The notes under the pieces: model-generated
The model's database searches: none
What the model saw: the letters and a program-made list of their open reading frames with translations, nothing else
Told to the model about the DNA's origin: nothing
DNA from: Nocardioides pocheonensis
GTDB lineage: Bacteria > Actinomycetota > Actinomycetes > Propionibacteriales > Nocardioidaceae
Length of the DNA: 64,000 nucleotides
Direction of reading: 5' to 3'
NCBI RefSeq assembly: GCF_003725535.1
Contig: NZ_RJSF01000044.1
Coordinates: 383,361-447,360 of the forward strand
Shown here: piece after piece, positions 40,784 through 50,089 of the stretch
How positions within the stretch are numbered: the stretch's first letter is position 1
How the letters are laid out: each line of letters opens with the position of its first letter
Program-made: the position numbers and the translations under genes

Positions 40784-42421
40784 GTGCCCGCCACCCACGA
40801 GGTCACCAACCAGGTCCCGCCGCTGGTCGGGCACGACGTCGCGGCGTACCCCGCGCTGCTGGAGAGCCTCTCCCGCGAAGGTGCGGGGTGGGCGACGGAC
40901 GACCTCCACGCCCTCGGCCGGCGCGCGGGCAGTGCCGAGGCACAGGAGTGGGGACGGCTGGCCGAGAAGAACCACCCGGTGCTCCACACCCACGACCGCT
41001 ACGGCCACCGCGTCGACGAGGTGGAGTTCGACCCGGCGTGGCACCAGCTGATGACGGTTGCCGTCGAGGCGGGCATCCACGCCGCCCCGTGGGCCGACGT
41101 CCGCGAGGGCGCCCACGTGGCACGCGCCGCCAAGGAGTTCGTCTGGACCGCGTCCGATGCCGGCCACATCTGCCCGATCTCGATGACGTACGCCGTGGTG
41201 CCGGCCCTGCGCCACGCCCCCGACCTCGCCGCGACGTACGAGCCCCTGCTCACCGCCACGACCTACGACTTCGGCCTGCGCGTCCCGGCGACGAAGCGCG
41301 GCCTGATCGCCGGCATGTCGATGACCGAGAAGCAGGGTGGCTCCGACGTCCGCGCCAACACCACGACCGCCACGCCCGCCGGTGACGGCGCCTACGCGCT
41401 CGTCGGCCACAAGTGGTTCACGTCGGCGCCGATGTCGGACTTCTTCCTGACCCTCGCGCAGGCGCCCGGGGGACTCTCGTGCTTCTTCGTGCCGCGCGTG
41501 CTCCCGGACGGCTCCCGCAACCCGATCCGGCTGCAGCGGCTCAAGGACAAGCTCGGCAACCGCTCGAACGCTTCCTCCGAGATCGAGTACGACGGCGCCC
41601 TCGGCTGGCTCGTCGGTGAGGAGGGGCGTGGCGTCCCCACGATCATCGAGATGGTCAACATGACCCGGCTGGACTGCACGATCGGATCGGCCGCCGGCAT
41701 GCGGATCGCGACGATGCAGGCCGTCCACCACGCCCGGCACCGCAGCGCCTTCGGGAAGCTCCTGGTGGACCAGCCGCTGATGGCGAACGTGCTCTCCGAC
41801 CTCGCTGTCGAGGCCGAGGCCGCGACGTACGCCGCGATGCGGCTGGCCGGCGCGACCGATCGCGTGGCACGCGGCGACGAGCAGGAGGCGATGGTCCGCC
41901 GGGTCGCGCTCGCGGTCTCGAAGTACTGGGTCTGCAAGCGCGCGCCGTCCCACGCCGCGGAGGCGCTCGAGTGCCTGGGCGGCAACGGCTACGTCGAGGA
42001 CTCCGGCATGCCGCGGCTGTTCCGCGAGTCTCCGCTGATGTCGATCTGGGAGGGCTCCGGCAACGTCGCCGCCCTGGACACGCTCCGTGCGATCGGGCGC
42101 CAGCCCGAGAGCCTGCAGGCGTTCTTCGACGAGGTCGAGCTCGCGGCCGGCGCCGACAGTCGCCTCGACGACGCGCTCGCCCACGTGCGCAAGGAGCTCA
42201 CCGACTTCGAGGACATCGAGTACCGCGCCCGCCGCATCGTCGAGCAGCTCGCCCTGGTCTTCCAGGGCTCGCTCCTGGTCCGTCACGCTCCTTCGGCAGT
42301 CGCCGACGCGTTCTGCGGCTCGCGGCTCGGCCGCGACTGGGGCGTCGCCTTCGGCACGCTGCCGGTCGGCGTGGACACCGCGGCGATCATCGAACGCGCC
42401 GGCACCGATCCCGTCGAGTAG
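40784..42421 (+). CDS. AidB-like acyl-CoA dehydrogenase
   Basis: 545 residues, longer than usual acyl-CoA dehydrogenases and matching the AidB branch: N-terminal THEVTNQVPPLVGHDVAAYPALLESL, AAKEFVWTASDAGHICPISMTYAVVPAL, FAD-binding MTEKQGGSDVRANTTTA, and ALECLGGNGYVEDSGMPRLFRESPLMSIWEGSGNVAALD. AidB binds DNA and protects against alkylation in E. coli; its enzymatic activity is weak. The GTG start has AAGGAG upstream. It is not the missing isovaleryl-CoA dehydrogenase of the leucine operon. Confidence 0.92.
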   Translation: MPATHEVTNQVPPLVGHDVAAYPALLESLSREGAGWATDDLHALGRRAGSAEAQEWGRLAEKNHPVLHTHDRYGHRVDEVEFDPAWHQLMTVAVEAGIHAAPWADVREGAHVARAAKEFVWTASDAGHICPISMTYAVVPALRHAPDLAATYEPLLTATTYDFGLRVPATKRGLIAGMSMTEKQGGSDVRANTTTATPAGDGAYALVGHKWFTSAPMSDFFLTLAQAPGGLSCFFVPRVLPDGSRNPIRLQRLKDKLGNRSNASSEIEYDGALGWLVGEEGRGVPTIIEMVNMTRLDCTIGSAAGMRIATMQAVHHARHRSAFGKLLVDQPLMANVLSDLAVEAEAATYAAMRLAGATDRVARGDEQEAMVRRVALAVSKYWVCKRAPSHAAEALECLGGNGYVEDSGMPRLFRESPLMSIWEGSGNVAALDTLRAIGRQPESLQAFFDEVELAAGADSRLDDALAHVRKELTDFEDIEYRARRIVEQLALVFQGSLLVRHAPSAVADAFCGSRLGRDWGVAFGTLPVGVDTAAIIERAGTDPVE

Positions 42422-42476
42422 GGGAGAACCGCCCCGCGAGTCCGGGGTTTCCGCCCTCCCGTGGGGCGGTTTCCCC
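42421..42476. terminator. Hairpin terminator
   Basis: GGGGAGAACCGCCCC pairs with GGGGCGGTTTCCCC (one bulge) starting at the stop codon of the AidB-like gene and followed by TTG. It also lies downstream of the convergent molybdoenzyme gene. Confidence 0.75.
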
Positions 42477-42502
42477 TTGTTCGTAGAGTGGTTCCGGCCA
42501 AC

Positions 42503-44797
42503 TCAACGAGCCGCTCGACGCTCCAGCCGCACGACCACGCTCTTCGACACGGGCGTGTTCGACACCTTCGCCACCGAGTCGAGCGGCACCAGCACGTTCG
42601 TCTCCGGGAAGTACGCCGCGGCGCACCCGCGTGCGGTGGGGTAGGGGACGACCCGGAAGTCCTCGGCCCGACGCTCCCCGTCGGTCCACACGCTGACCAG
42701 GTCGACCTGCTCGCCATCGGCCAGGCCGAGCTCGGTCAGGTCGTCACGGTTCACGAACACCACGCGCCGGCCGGCCCGGATCCCGCGGTAGCGGTCGTCG
42801 AGACCGTAGATCGTGGTGTTGAACTGGTCGTGGCTGCGCACGGTCTGCAGCAGCAGGTGCCCGGGGGGAACAGTGAGCACGTCGAGGGGGTTCACGGCGA
42901 AGCGCGCCTTGCCGGTCGCGGTACGGAACTCCCGCCGGTCGCGCGGCGGGTGCGGGAGCGGGAAGCCGCCGGGGCGGCGTACGCGCGTGTTGAAGTCCTC
43001 GAACCCCGGCACCACCCGGGCGATGTGGTCGCGCACCGTGTCGTAGTCGGCCCGCATGCCGGCCCAGTCGACGCCATCCCCCGACGACTCAGCGTCGTCC
43101 GGGAACAGCTCCTCCGCCAGCCGGGTGACGATCGCGACCTCGGACAGCAGCTGTTCCGAGGCCGGGTCGAGCCGGCCCTGCGACAGGTGCACCATGCCCA
43201 TCGAGTCCTCCACGGTCACGGCCTGCGGCCCGCTGAGCTGCTCGTCACGCTCGGTGCGACCGAGGCAGGGGAGGATCAGCGACTCGGCGCCGCAGAGCCC
43301 GTGCGAACGGTTCAGCTTCGTGCTCACGTGGACGGTCAGGTCGAGCCCGGTCATCGCGGCCGCGGTCGCCTCGCTGTCCGGCGTGGCTGACACGAAGTTG
43401 CCGCCCATCGCGAAGAACGCGCGGATCCTGCCGTCGCGCATGCCCCGGATCGTGTCGACCGAGTCGAGTCCGTCGTCGGCCGGCGGAGTGAAGCCGAACT
43501 CCTTCTCGAGCGCGTCGCGGAACGGAGCGGGCATCTTCTCCCAGATGCCCATCGTCCGGTCGCCCTGCACGTTGGAGTGTCCGCGCACGGGGCACAGCCC
43601 TGCCCCCGGCTTGCCGATGTTGCCGCGCAGCAGCATCAGGTTGGTGATCTCCTGGATGGTCGCGACCGCGTCGCGGTGCTGGGTCAGCCCCATCGCCCAG
43701 CAGACGATCACCCGCTCGGACTCGCAGTAGCGGCGCGCGAGCCCCTCGATCTGGTCGCGCTCCAGACCCGTGGCGGCGAGCACCTCGTCCCAGTCGAGAG
43801 CCTGCAGCTGGGCGACGTACTCCTCGTACTCCGAGCAGTACGCCGAGACGAACGCCTGGTCGACCGCGCCGGCATCGACGGTGAGCCGGGCGAGCGCGGC
43901 GAAGAGGGCCTGGTCACCGGCCAACCGCACCTGCACCAGCTCGTCGGCCAGGTCGGTGCCCTTCACCATCCCCTGCGGCGTCTGCGGGTTGTGGAACCGG
44001 CGCAGGCCCGCCTCGTCGAGCGGGTTGACGTTGACGATGTGCGCGCCGGCCTTCTTCGCCTTCTCCAGCGCGGTCAGCATCCGCGGGTGGTTGGTGCCGG
44101 GGTTCTGCCCCACGACGAGGATCAGGTCCGCGGCGTACAGGTCCTCGAGCAGCACCGAGCCCTTGCCGATGCCGATCGAGTGAGACAGCGCCGCACCGCT
44201 GGACTCGTGGCACATGTTCGAGCAGTCCGGGAGGTTGTTGGTGCCCAGGCGCCGCACCATCAGCTGGTAGAGGAACGCCGCCTCGTTCGACGTGCGGCCC
44301 GAGGTGTAGAAGGACGCCGCGTCGGGCGACGGCAGCGAGTGCAGCCGGTTCGCGATCAGCGTGAACGCGTCGTCCCACGAGATCGGCCGGTAGTGCGTGT
44401 CGCCGGGCGCCCGGTGCACCGGCTCGGTCAGCCGGCCCTGCTGCCCCAGCCAGTAGTCGGACCGCTCGGCCAGCTCGGCAACCGGGTGCGCGGCGAAGAA
44501 CTTCCGGTCGACGCGCCGCAGGGTGGCCTCCTCCGCCACCGCCTTCACGCCGTTCTCGCAGAACTCCGCGCGGTGGCGGTGGTCCGGGTCCGGGTCGGGC
44601 CACGCGCACCCGGGGCAGTCGAAGCCCGTGTCCTGGTTGACCCGGGCCAGCGTCAGCGCCGTACGACGCACGCCCATCTGCTCCCAGGCCATCGTGAGCG
44701 CCTTGGCGACGGCGGGAGCGCCGGCCACCGAGTGCTTCGGCCCGCCGACGTGGACGGCGTCGTCGGTGGGATCCTCGCGGGGTGCTCGTCGGGCCAT
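42503..44797 (-). CDS. FdhF/YdeP-like molybdopterin oxidoreductase
   Basis: 764 residues. Resembles the YdeP branch of the molybdopterin oxidoreductases: N-terminal QDTGFDCPGCAWPDPD (cysteines that may carry a cluster), RPISWDDAFTLIANRL, TNNLPDCSNMCHESSGAALSHSIG, VGQNPGTNHPRMLTALEKAKK, LLRGNIGKPGAGLCPVRGHSNVQGDRTMGI and the C-terminal molydopterin-dinucleotide domain (QFNTTIYGLDDRYRG). The substrate is unknown; E. coli YdeP is linked with acid resistance. No partner subunits or fdhD adjoin. Confidence 0.9.
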   Translation of the reverse strand: MARRAPREDPTDDAVHVGGPKHSVAGAPAVAKALTMAWEQMGVRRTALTLARVNQDTGFDCPGCAWPDPDPDHRHRAEFCENGVKAVAEEATLRRVDRKFFAAHPVAELAERSDYWLGQQGRLTEPVHRAPGDTHYRPISWDDAFTLIANRLHSLPSPDAASFYTSGRTSNEAAFLYQLMVRRLGTNNLPDCSNMCHESSGAALSHSIGIGKGSVLLEDLYAADLILVVGQNPGTNHPRMLTALEKAKKAGAHIVNVNPLDEAGLRRFHNPQTPQGMVKGTDLADELVQVRLAGDQALFAALARLTVDAGAVDQAFVSAYCSEYEEYVAQLQALDWDEVLAATGLERDQIEGLARRYCESERVIVCWAMGLTQHRDAVATIQEITNLMLLRGNIGKPGAGLCPVRGHSNVQGDRTMGIWEKMPAPFRDALEKEFGFTPPADDGLDSVDTIRGMRDGRIRAFFAMGGNFVSATPDSEATAAAMTGLDLTVHVSTKLNRSHGLCGAESLILPCLGRTERDEQLSGPQAVTVEDSMGMVHLSQGRLDPASEQLLSEVAIVTRLAEELFPDDAESSGDGVDWAGMRADYDTVRDHIARVVPGFEDFNTRVRRPGGFPLPHPPRDRREFRTATGKARFAVNPLDVLTVPPGHLLLQTVRSHDQFNTTIYGLDDRYRGIRAGRRVVFVNRDDLTELGLADGEQVDLVSVWTDGERRAEDFRVVPYPTARGCAAAYFPETNVLVPLDSVAKVSNTPVSKSVVVRLERRAAR

Positions 44798-44896
44798 CTG
44801 GCCATTGTGGCGCGGGCACCCGCACCGACCCAGCGGCTGCCGGCGCGCCCGGGTCGTCTGTCAGACTCGACGAGGGACGACGAACCAGGAGACGCG

Positions 44897-45853
44897 ATGC
44901 CCAGGCTCACCACCACGCGCGCGCTCGCGGCGACGGCCGCGGCTCTCGTCGTCACCGTGCTCGCCGGCTGCGGCAACGCCACCCCCGACCGCGCCTCCGC
45001 GCCCGCGCAGAGCGGCTCCGCCGACACGGCGCAGGCGCAGGCCGGCAACGGCGACTGGTTGCTCCGCTTCACCACGGCCGAGGGTGAGGACGGCGAGCAG
45101 GCCCGCGCGGTCTACGTGCAGTACAACCCGACGACCGGAGCGGCGCAGTCGCGGGCGCTGCCTCGCGTGACGGCGTCCGACGCCAGCCAGGACGAGCAGG
45201 TGCTGATGGTCAGCGCCGACCACCGGTGGGCCATCCCCGACACCGGTGTCCCCGGGTCGGAGTCCAGGACGGGCAAGCTCACCCTCTACTCGCTCACCAG
45301 CGACGCGACCGAGTCGCTCGACATCCGCGCCCTGACCGGTCATCCGGACCTGAAGGCGGTCGGGTGGGCCTTCGACCCGACCCACGCGGGCCTGCTCCGG
45401 GTCGTCGACACCGGGCTCGGCGTGTGGAAGGTCGACCTCGCGGCGAAGTCGGCCACGCAGGAGGGCACGCTGCCCCGACGCGACGGGTGGATCTTCGGCA
45501 ACGGCTTCGACAAGGCGACCGGTGAGCCCTACATCGAGAGCATCGACAGCGACCAGACCGAGCCGGCCGGCAACGGCGACAGCGACACCCGCCCGGTCGA
45601 GCGGGAGGGCGGCACCCTGCTCCGGTACGACGGCGAGCCGCTCGACGCGCTGCCCAAGCCGCCCTGCGGCTTCGCCGGTGGCTTCCGGTACGCCGACGGC
45701 TCGGCATGGCTGTTCTGCGCGGACACGCCGAGCATCGCGGCGTACCAGGCGGCGAAGGACGGCGCGACCTGGCACCGGTTCGGCACCCCGTCGCAGTCCG
45801 TCGTCCCGAACGCCGCGGCCGAGCTGACCTTCGCGCTGCCGCCCGTCGCCTGA
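44897..45853 (+). CDS. Lipoprotein, 318 aa
   Basis: Signal [27 protein letters not shown] with lipobox LAGC (Cys near residue 25). The mature protein is beta-rich and propeller-like ([54 protein letters not shown]). No family recognised. CCAGGAGA precedes the ATG. Transcribed with serS direction but separated by 40 bp. Confidence 0.75.
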   Translation: MPRLTTTRALAATAAALVVTVLAGCGNATPDRASAPAQSGSADTAQAQAGNGDWLLRFTTAEGEDGEQARAVYVQYNPTTGAAQSRALPRVTASDASQDEQVLMVSADHRWAIPDTGVPGSESRTGKLTLYSLTSDATESLDIRALTGHPDLKAVGWAFDPTHAGLLRVVDTGLGVWKVDLAAKSATQEGTLPRRDGWIFGNGFDKATGEPYIESIDSDQTEPAGNGDSDTRPVEREGGTLLRYDGEPLDALPKPPCGFAGGFRYADGSAWLFCADTPSIAAYQAAKDGATWHRFGTPSQSVVPNAAAELTFALPPVA

Positions 45854-45893
45854 GCCGGGAAACCCGGTCGACCGCGGCCGATATCCTCAGCGT

Positions 45894-47222
45894 GTGATCG
45901 ATCCCCGGCTGCTCCGCGACGACCCCGACCTGATCCGCGCTGCCCAGGCGAAGCGAGGTCTGTCCGCGTCGGTCGTCGACGAGGCGCTCGCGGCCGACGA
46001 GGCGCGACGGGCGGCGATCGCTGACTTCGAGCGGCTGCGTGCCGAGCAGAAGCAGCTCGGCAAGCTCATCCCGCGGGCGCAGGGCGACGAGAAGGCGGCC
46101 CTGCTCGAGCAGACCAAGACCCTGGCCGCCCAGGTCAAGGCCGCGGAGTCGGCCCAGGGTGCGGCCGAGGACGTCTGGAACGCCGCGATCCGGGCGATCC
46201 CCAACCCCGCCGCCGACGATGCGCCCGCGGGCGGCGAGGACGACTACGTCGTGCTCGAGACCGTCGGCACGCCGCGCGACTTCGCGAGCGAGGGCTTCGA
46301 GCCGCGTGACCACGTCGAGCTCGGCAAGATCCTCGGCGCGATCGACCTCGAGCGCGGCGCCAAGGTCTCGGGCTCGCGGTTCTACTTCCTGACCGGCGTC
46401 GGCGCCGAGCTGGAGTTCGCGCTGGTCAACCTCGCGATGGAGCAGGCCCGCGAGGCCGGCTTCACCCAGGTGATCGCCCCGTCGCTGGTCAAGCCGCGAG
46501 CCATGGAGGGCACCGGCTTCCTCGACCAGGCCGCCGACGACGTCTACCGGATCGAGGGCGAGGAGATGTATCTCGTCGGCACCTCGGAGGTCGCGATGGC
46601 GGCGTACCACTCCGACGAGATCCTCGACGGCGCCTCGCTGCCCCGCCGATACGCCGCCTTCAGCCCGTGCTTCCGCAAGGAGGCCGGCTCGCACGGCAAG
46701 GACACCAAGGGCATCATCCGGGTGCACTGGTTCGACAAGGTCGAGATGTTCGTCTACACGACGCTCGAGGACGCCGAGGCCGAGCACGAGCGGCTGCTCG
46801 GGTGGGAGAAGGAGTTCCTCGACAAGCTCGAGCTCGCCTACCGGGTGATCGACACCGCGGCCGGCGACCTGGGCCCGAGCGCGAAGCGGAAGTTCGACTG
46901 CGAGGCCTGGATCCCCACCCAGGGCAAGTACCGCGAGCTCACCTCCACCTCGAACTGCACCGACTTCCAGGCCCGCCGCCTCGACATCCGGGGCCGTTTC
47001 CCTTCGGCAGGCTCAGGACAAGCGCCGGAGCAGCGCCAGCCCGAGGTCCGCCCGGTGGCGACGCTCAACGGCACGCTGACAGCGATCCCGCGCACGATCG
47101 TGGCGATCCTCGAGACCCACCAGCAGCCGGACGGCTCGGTGCGCGTGCCGAAGGCGCTGCAGAAGTGGCTCGGTCGCGAGGTCCTCGAGCCGGTCGCCGC
47201 CGCGACCGGGCTCGGAGGTTGA
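45894..47222 (+). CDS. serS: Seryl-tRNA synthetase
   Basis: 442 residues. N-terminal tRNA-binding coiled-coil arm (about 30-105), class II core with [10 protein letters not shown]-type segment ([20 protein letters not shown]), [19 protein letters not shown] (motif 2 region: [31 protein letters not shown]) and motif 3 [22 protein letters not shown]. Between LDIRGR and RPVATLNG there is an extra dozen or so residues ([14 protein letters not shown]) encoded by a dispersed repeat at 47001-47028. The insertion is in frame and lies in a surface loop before motif 3. The GTG start at 45894 matches the normal N-terminus. Confidence 0.95.
   Translation: MIDPRLLRDDPDLIRAAQAKRGLSASVVDEALAADEARRAAIADFERLRAEQKQLGKLIPRAQGDEKAALLEQTKTLAAQVKAAESAQGAAEDVWNAAIRAIPNPAADDAPAGGEDDYVVLETVGTPRDFASEGFEPRDHVELGKILGAIDLERGAKVSGSRFYFLTGVGAELEFALVNLAMEQAREAGFTQVIAPSLVKPRAMEGTGFLDQAADDVYRIEGEEMYLVGTSEVAMAAYHSDEILDGASLPRRYAAFSPCFRKEAGSHGKDTKGIIRVHWFDKVEMFVYTTLEDAEAEHERLLGWEKEFLDKLELAYRVIDTAAGDLGPSAKRKFDCEAWIPTQGKYRELTSTSNCTDFQARRLDIRGRFPSAGSGQAPEQRQPEVRPVATLNGTLTAIPRTIVAILETHQQPDGSVRVPKALQKWLGREVLEPVAAATGLGG
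47001..47028 (-). repeat. Dispersed repeat inserted in serS
   Basis: CCTTCGGCAGGCTCAGGACA plus AGCGCCGG. Inverse orientation relative to the GGTTGAGCCTGCCGAAACC element in mccB; shares its TTCGGCAGGCTCA core. In frame within the loop before motif 3 of seryl-tRNA synthetase. Confidence 0.7.
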
Positions 47223-47235
47223 GCTTGCCGAAACC
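47217..47235 (+). repeat. Dispersed repeat at the serS/HAD junction
   Basis: GGTTGAGCTTGCCGAAACC differs by one base from the core in mccB. It contains the serS stop codon (TGA at 47220) and the likely TTG start of the next gene (47225). Confidence 0.75.
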
Positions 47236-48064
47236 GCCCGGCGAATCCTGGATCCCGAAGCTGGTCGCCCTCGACATCGACGGCACCCTCCTCGCCTGGA
47301 TCGAGGGCCGCGGCACGACCCACGAGGAGGTCCGGCCTGCCGTCCACGACGCCGTGCAGCGCGCGCACGACGCCGGTGCGCACATCGTGCTGGCCAGCGG
47401 CCGCTCGCCGCACGGCATGACCGGGATCGCCGACCTGCTCGACCTGCACGACGACGGGAGCGACCCGCTCTGGGTGGTGGCCTCCAACGGCGCCGTGGTG
47501 TTCCGCTACCCGCCCCTCGAGGTCGTCCACGAGGTCACCTTCGACGCCCGCGAGGCCGTGCGTGCGGTCCTCGCCGAGCACCCCGAGGCGATGGTGGCCG
47601 TGGAGGAGCGCGGCGTCGGCTACCGGCTCAACCGGCACTTCCCCGAGGGTGAGCTGTCCGGGGAGCTGATCGTCTCCGACCTCGAGGAGATGATCGCCGA
47701 GCCGGTGAGCCGTGTGATCATCCGCGACCCGGACGCCACCGCCGAGGACTTCGTCGCCACGGCCGCCCGGCTCGGTCTGCACGGCACCAACTACGTCGTC
47801 GGCTGGACCGCCTGGCTCGACCTCTCACCGGTGGGCGTGCACAAGGCCAGCGGGCTGGCGGAGGTGTGCCGTCGCCTCGGGGTCGACCGCGCCGACGTGC
47901 TCGCGATCGGCGACGGCCGCAACGACGTGGAGATGCTGCGCTGGGCCGGCCGCGGCGTGGCCATGGGACAGGCCGTCGAGGAGGTGCGCGCCGCCGCCGA
48001 CGCGGTGACCGGCGCCGTGGGCGACGACGGGGTCGCCCAGGAGCTGTGCCGGTGGTTCCCGTGA
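47225..48064 (+). CDS. HAD-family phosphatase (Cof type)
   Basis: 279 residues if the TTG at 47225 is the start: GGAGG at 47214-47218 is six bases upstream. There is no ATG or GTG that fits. HAD motifs: LVALDIDGTLLAW (nucleophile Asp), VLASGRSP, a cap domain, and IGDGRNDVEMLRWAGRGVAMGQA. Cof-type enzymes dephosphorylate sugar phosphates, FMN or similar. The first ten codons come from a dispersed repeat, so the N-terminus may vary. Overlaps the next gene by GTGA. Confidence 0.85.
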   Translation: MPKPPGESWIPKLVALDIDGTLLAWIEGRGTTHEEVRPAVHDAVQRAHDAGAHIVLASGRSPHGMTGIADLLDLHDDGSDPLWVVASNGAVVFRYPPLEVVHEVTFDAREAVRAVLAEHPEAMVAVEERGVGYRLNRHFPEGELSGELIVSDLEEMIAEPVSRVIIRDPDATAEDFVATAARLGLHGTNYVVGWTAWLDLSPVGVHKASGLAEVCRRLGVDRADVLAIGDGRNDVEMLRWAGRGVAMGQAVEEVRAAADAVTGAVGDDGVAQELCRWFP

Positions 48065-48576
48065 CCGGGACGCTCGACCCGGTGGTCAGCACGCCGCGGC
48101 TGCGCCTGGAGCTGATCACCCCGGAGGAGGCGTCCGGGATGCTCGCCGGCCGCCGCCGGCCCGAGTGGCACCCCGACTACCCGCGACGCGACGACCTGGA
48201 CGCGGTCTCGATGATCGCGGCGGCCGCGGGTCCGGACGCCGACCTGAGCTGGAGCCCACGCCACGTGGTGCGCGCCTTCGACGGCCTGGTCGTCGGGTCG
48301 ATCGGGTTCTTCGGGCCGCCCGACGCCGGTGACGACGGGGTGCCCGAGACGGAGATCGGCTACGGCCTCGTCGAGGACGCGCGCGGTCGGGGCGTCGCGA
48401 CCGAGGCGGTCACCGGGCTGCTGGCGCACACCGACCGGCTCGGCGTACGCGTGCGGGCGAGCGTGGCGCCCGACAACACCGCCAGCGTGCGGGTGCTGGC
48501 CAAGTGCGGCTTCACCCAGCTGCGCGGTGCCGACGACGAGGGCAACCTCGTGATGGCCCGCCCGCTACCTGCCTGA
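48061..48576 (+). CDS. GNAT family N-acetyltransferase
   Basis: 171 residues. RimJ/RimL-like: STPRLRLELITPEEA at the N-terminus, VGSIGFFGPPDAG, the acetyl-CoA loop EDARGRGVATEAVTGLLAHTD, and APDNTASVRVLAKCGFTQLR. The acceptor is unknown. GTG start overlaps the HAD gene stop. Its 3' end overlaps the convergent TIGR03086-like gene by 12 bp. Confidence 0.88.
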   Translation: MTGTLDPVVSTPRLRLELITPEEASGMLAGRRRPEWHPDYPRRDDLDAVSMIAAAAGPDADLSWSPRHVVRAFDGLVVGSIGFFGPPDAGDDGVPETEIGYGLVEDARGRGVATEAVTGLLAHTDRLGVRVRASVAPDNTASVRVLAKCGFTQLRGADDEGNLVMARPLPA

Positions 48577-49161
48577 GCGCGGCGTCCACGCGGGGTCGCG
48601 CCCGATGAACGCGACCAGCCGGCTCTCGGGGTCGGCGTCGGGCGCCACCGCGACGCGGGGGCCGTACTGACCGCTCGACCGGAGCAGGTCGTCCATCGGC
48701 TCCATGCCGGCCAGCATCGCCGCGCACCGCACCGGGTCGAGCGCCGGCTCCTGCCCGGTCGCCCGGGCCAGGTCCCAGGTGTGCAGGAACACGTCCGAGG
48801 TGTAGAACCGGTCGATCGCGTCGTCGAGTGGGAGCTCGCCGATGTGCGGGTTGGTGAGCAGGCGGTCGTGGCACGTGGGGTCGTCGAGCAGCGCCTGTAC
48901 GCCGGCGCAGTGCACCTCCCACGCGCCGACCGGGTCGTCGTCGACGGACGGGCCCGGGGGGAGCCGCACCCCCGCACCGGCGTCGAGGAAGGCCGGGAGC
49001 CAGTCGACCAGGTGGGCGACCACGTCGCGTGCCCTCCACTCGGGCACCGGTGACGGGTCGTCCCAGGCCTCCGCAGGGGTGGCCACCACCAGTGCGGTGA
49101 ACCGGCCGGCGATCGCGCGGTGCTCGTCGCGGGGGTTGCTCGTGCTCTCGTGCTCAACCAT
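48565..49161 (-). CDS. TIGR03086/maleylpyruvate isomerase-like metal-binding protein
   Basis: 198 residues of the DinB/mycothiol-dependent maleylpyruvate isomerase superfamily: PVPEWRARDVVAHLVDWLPAFLDAG and SDVFLHTWDLARATG carry the two histidine-containing metal motifs. Such proteins often use mycothiol, but this activity is inference. The ATG sits in the loop of a palindrome (49154-49169), and the -10-like TATTGT about 13 bases upstream suggests a leaderless or nearly leaderless message. Confidence 0.82.
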   Translation of the reverse strand: MVEHESTSNPRDEHRAIAGRFTALVVATPAEAWDDPSPVPEWRARDVVAHLVDWLPAFLDAGAGVRLPPGPSVDDDPVGAWEVHCAGVQALLDDPTCHDRLLTNPHIGELPLDDAIDRFYTSDVFLHTWDLARATGQEPALDPVRCAAMLAGMEPMDDLLRSSGQYGPRVAVAPDADPESRLVAFIGRDPAWTPRSGR

Positions 49162-49169
49162 AAGGTTGA
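49154..49169. promoter_or_regulatory. Palindrome overlapping a start codon
   Basis: TCAACC, ATAA, GGTTGA: perfect 6-bp arms with the start codon of the minus-strand gene inside. Upstream (minus strand) lies TATTGTATTC, a possible -10. Looks like an operator that blocks transcription start, as for ArsR-type or related repressors. Confidence 0.5.
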
Positions 49170-49266
49170 ATACAATAGCGAAGCCCGGTCCTCGTGGGAA
49201 CCCCTCGCGTGAACGGCTCCCGGCGAACCCGGACGGTCAGGCCCGGGAGGTGGCTAGGGTCGGGCT

Positions 49267-50085
49267 GTGCTGGCTGGCGTGCGACTCGTGGCGACGGACC
49301 TCGACGGCACCCTCGTGCACTCCGACGGGTCGGTGACCCCGCGCACCCGGGCCGCCCTGGTCGCGGCCGAGGAGGCCGGCCTCGAGGTCGTGTTCGTGAC
49401 CGGCCGGCCGTTGCGCTGGGCGGAGGAGGTCTTCGAGCACGTCGGCGGCCACGGTCTCGCGATCGTGTCCAACGGAGCACTGGTCTGGGACGTCGCCGGC
49501 GCGCGCGTGCACCTGATCCGGCCGATCGACCCCGCCACCGGCATCGAGGTCGCGCGCCGGATCCGCGCGGCCGTGCCCGACAGCCACTTCGCGGTCGAGA
49601 CGCTCGAGGGGATCGCGCTCGAGCCGGGGTTCCTCGAGCGCCACCCGGTGCCCGACGGCGCCGTCCGCGGTCCGATCGAGCAGATCTTCGCGCGGCCGGC
49701 CGTCAAGCTGCTGGCCCGGCACGAGACCCTGGGCTGGGAGGAGTTCTGGGCCGCCGCCGACGAGGCGGTGGACGGGCTGGTGGAGATCACGTGGTCCTCG
49801 GCGACCTCGCTGCTCGAGATGAGCGCGGCCGGCGTCACCAAGGCGTCCACGCTCGCCCTGCTGTGCGAGGAGCGAGGCATCTCCGCCGACCAGGTGCTGA
49901 CGCTCGGTGACATGCCGAACGACATCCCGATGCTCACCTGGGCCGGCACGTCGTACGCGATGGCGAACGCGCACCCCACGGTGCGCGCGGCCGCGCAGCA
50001 CCTCGCGCCGGCCAACGACGAGGACGGCGTCGCCCAGGTCATCGAGTCGCTGCTCGACAGCCGCGCCGCTCCGTGGCAAGACTGA
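49267..50085 (+). CDS. HAD-family phosphatase (Cof type)
   Basis: 272 residues. LVATDLDGTLVHSDGSVTPRT, VFVTGRPLRWA, a C2 cap with VKLLARHETLGWEEF, and TLGDMPNDIPMLTWAGTSYAMANAHP. Second Cof-type phosphatase in 2 kb; similar to the product at 47225 in the motifs but with a different cap. Substrate unknown. Co-directional with phhB four bases downstream. Confidence 0.92.
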   Translation: MLAGVRLVATDLDGTLVHSDGSVTPRTRAALVAAEEAGLEVVFVTGRPLRWAEEVFEHVGGHGLAIVSNGALVWDVAGARVHLIRPIDPATGIEVARRIRAAVPDSHFAVETLEGIALEPGFLERHPVPDGAVRGPIEQIFARPAVKLLARHETLGWEEFWAAADEAVDGLVEITWSSATSLLEMSAAGVTKASTLALLCEERGISADQVLTLGDMPNDIPMLTWAGTSYAMANAHPTVRAAAQHLAPANDEDGVAQVIESLLDSRAAPWQD

Positions 50086-50089
50086 GTCC

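Noticed and set aside
40784-42421. Acyl-CoA dehydrogenase considered as the isovaleryl-CoA dehydrogenase of the leucine operon
   Set aside because: It is about 545 residues with AidB-type N-terminal and C-terminal blocks and lies 35 kb away with its own promoter.
42503-44797. Molybdoenzyme considered as selenoprotein formate dehydrogenase
   Set aside because: The frame has no internal TGA; catalytic region is of the YdeP type and no SECIS-like context was seen.
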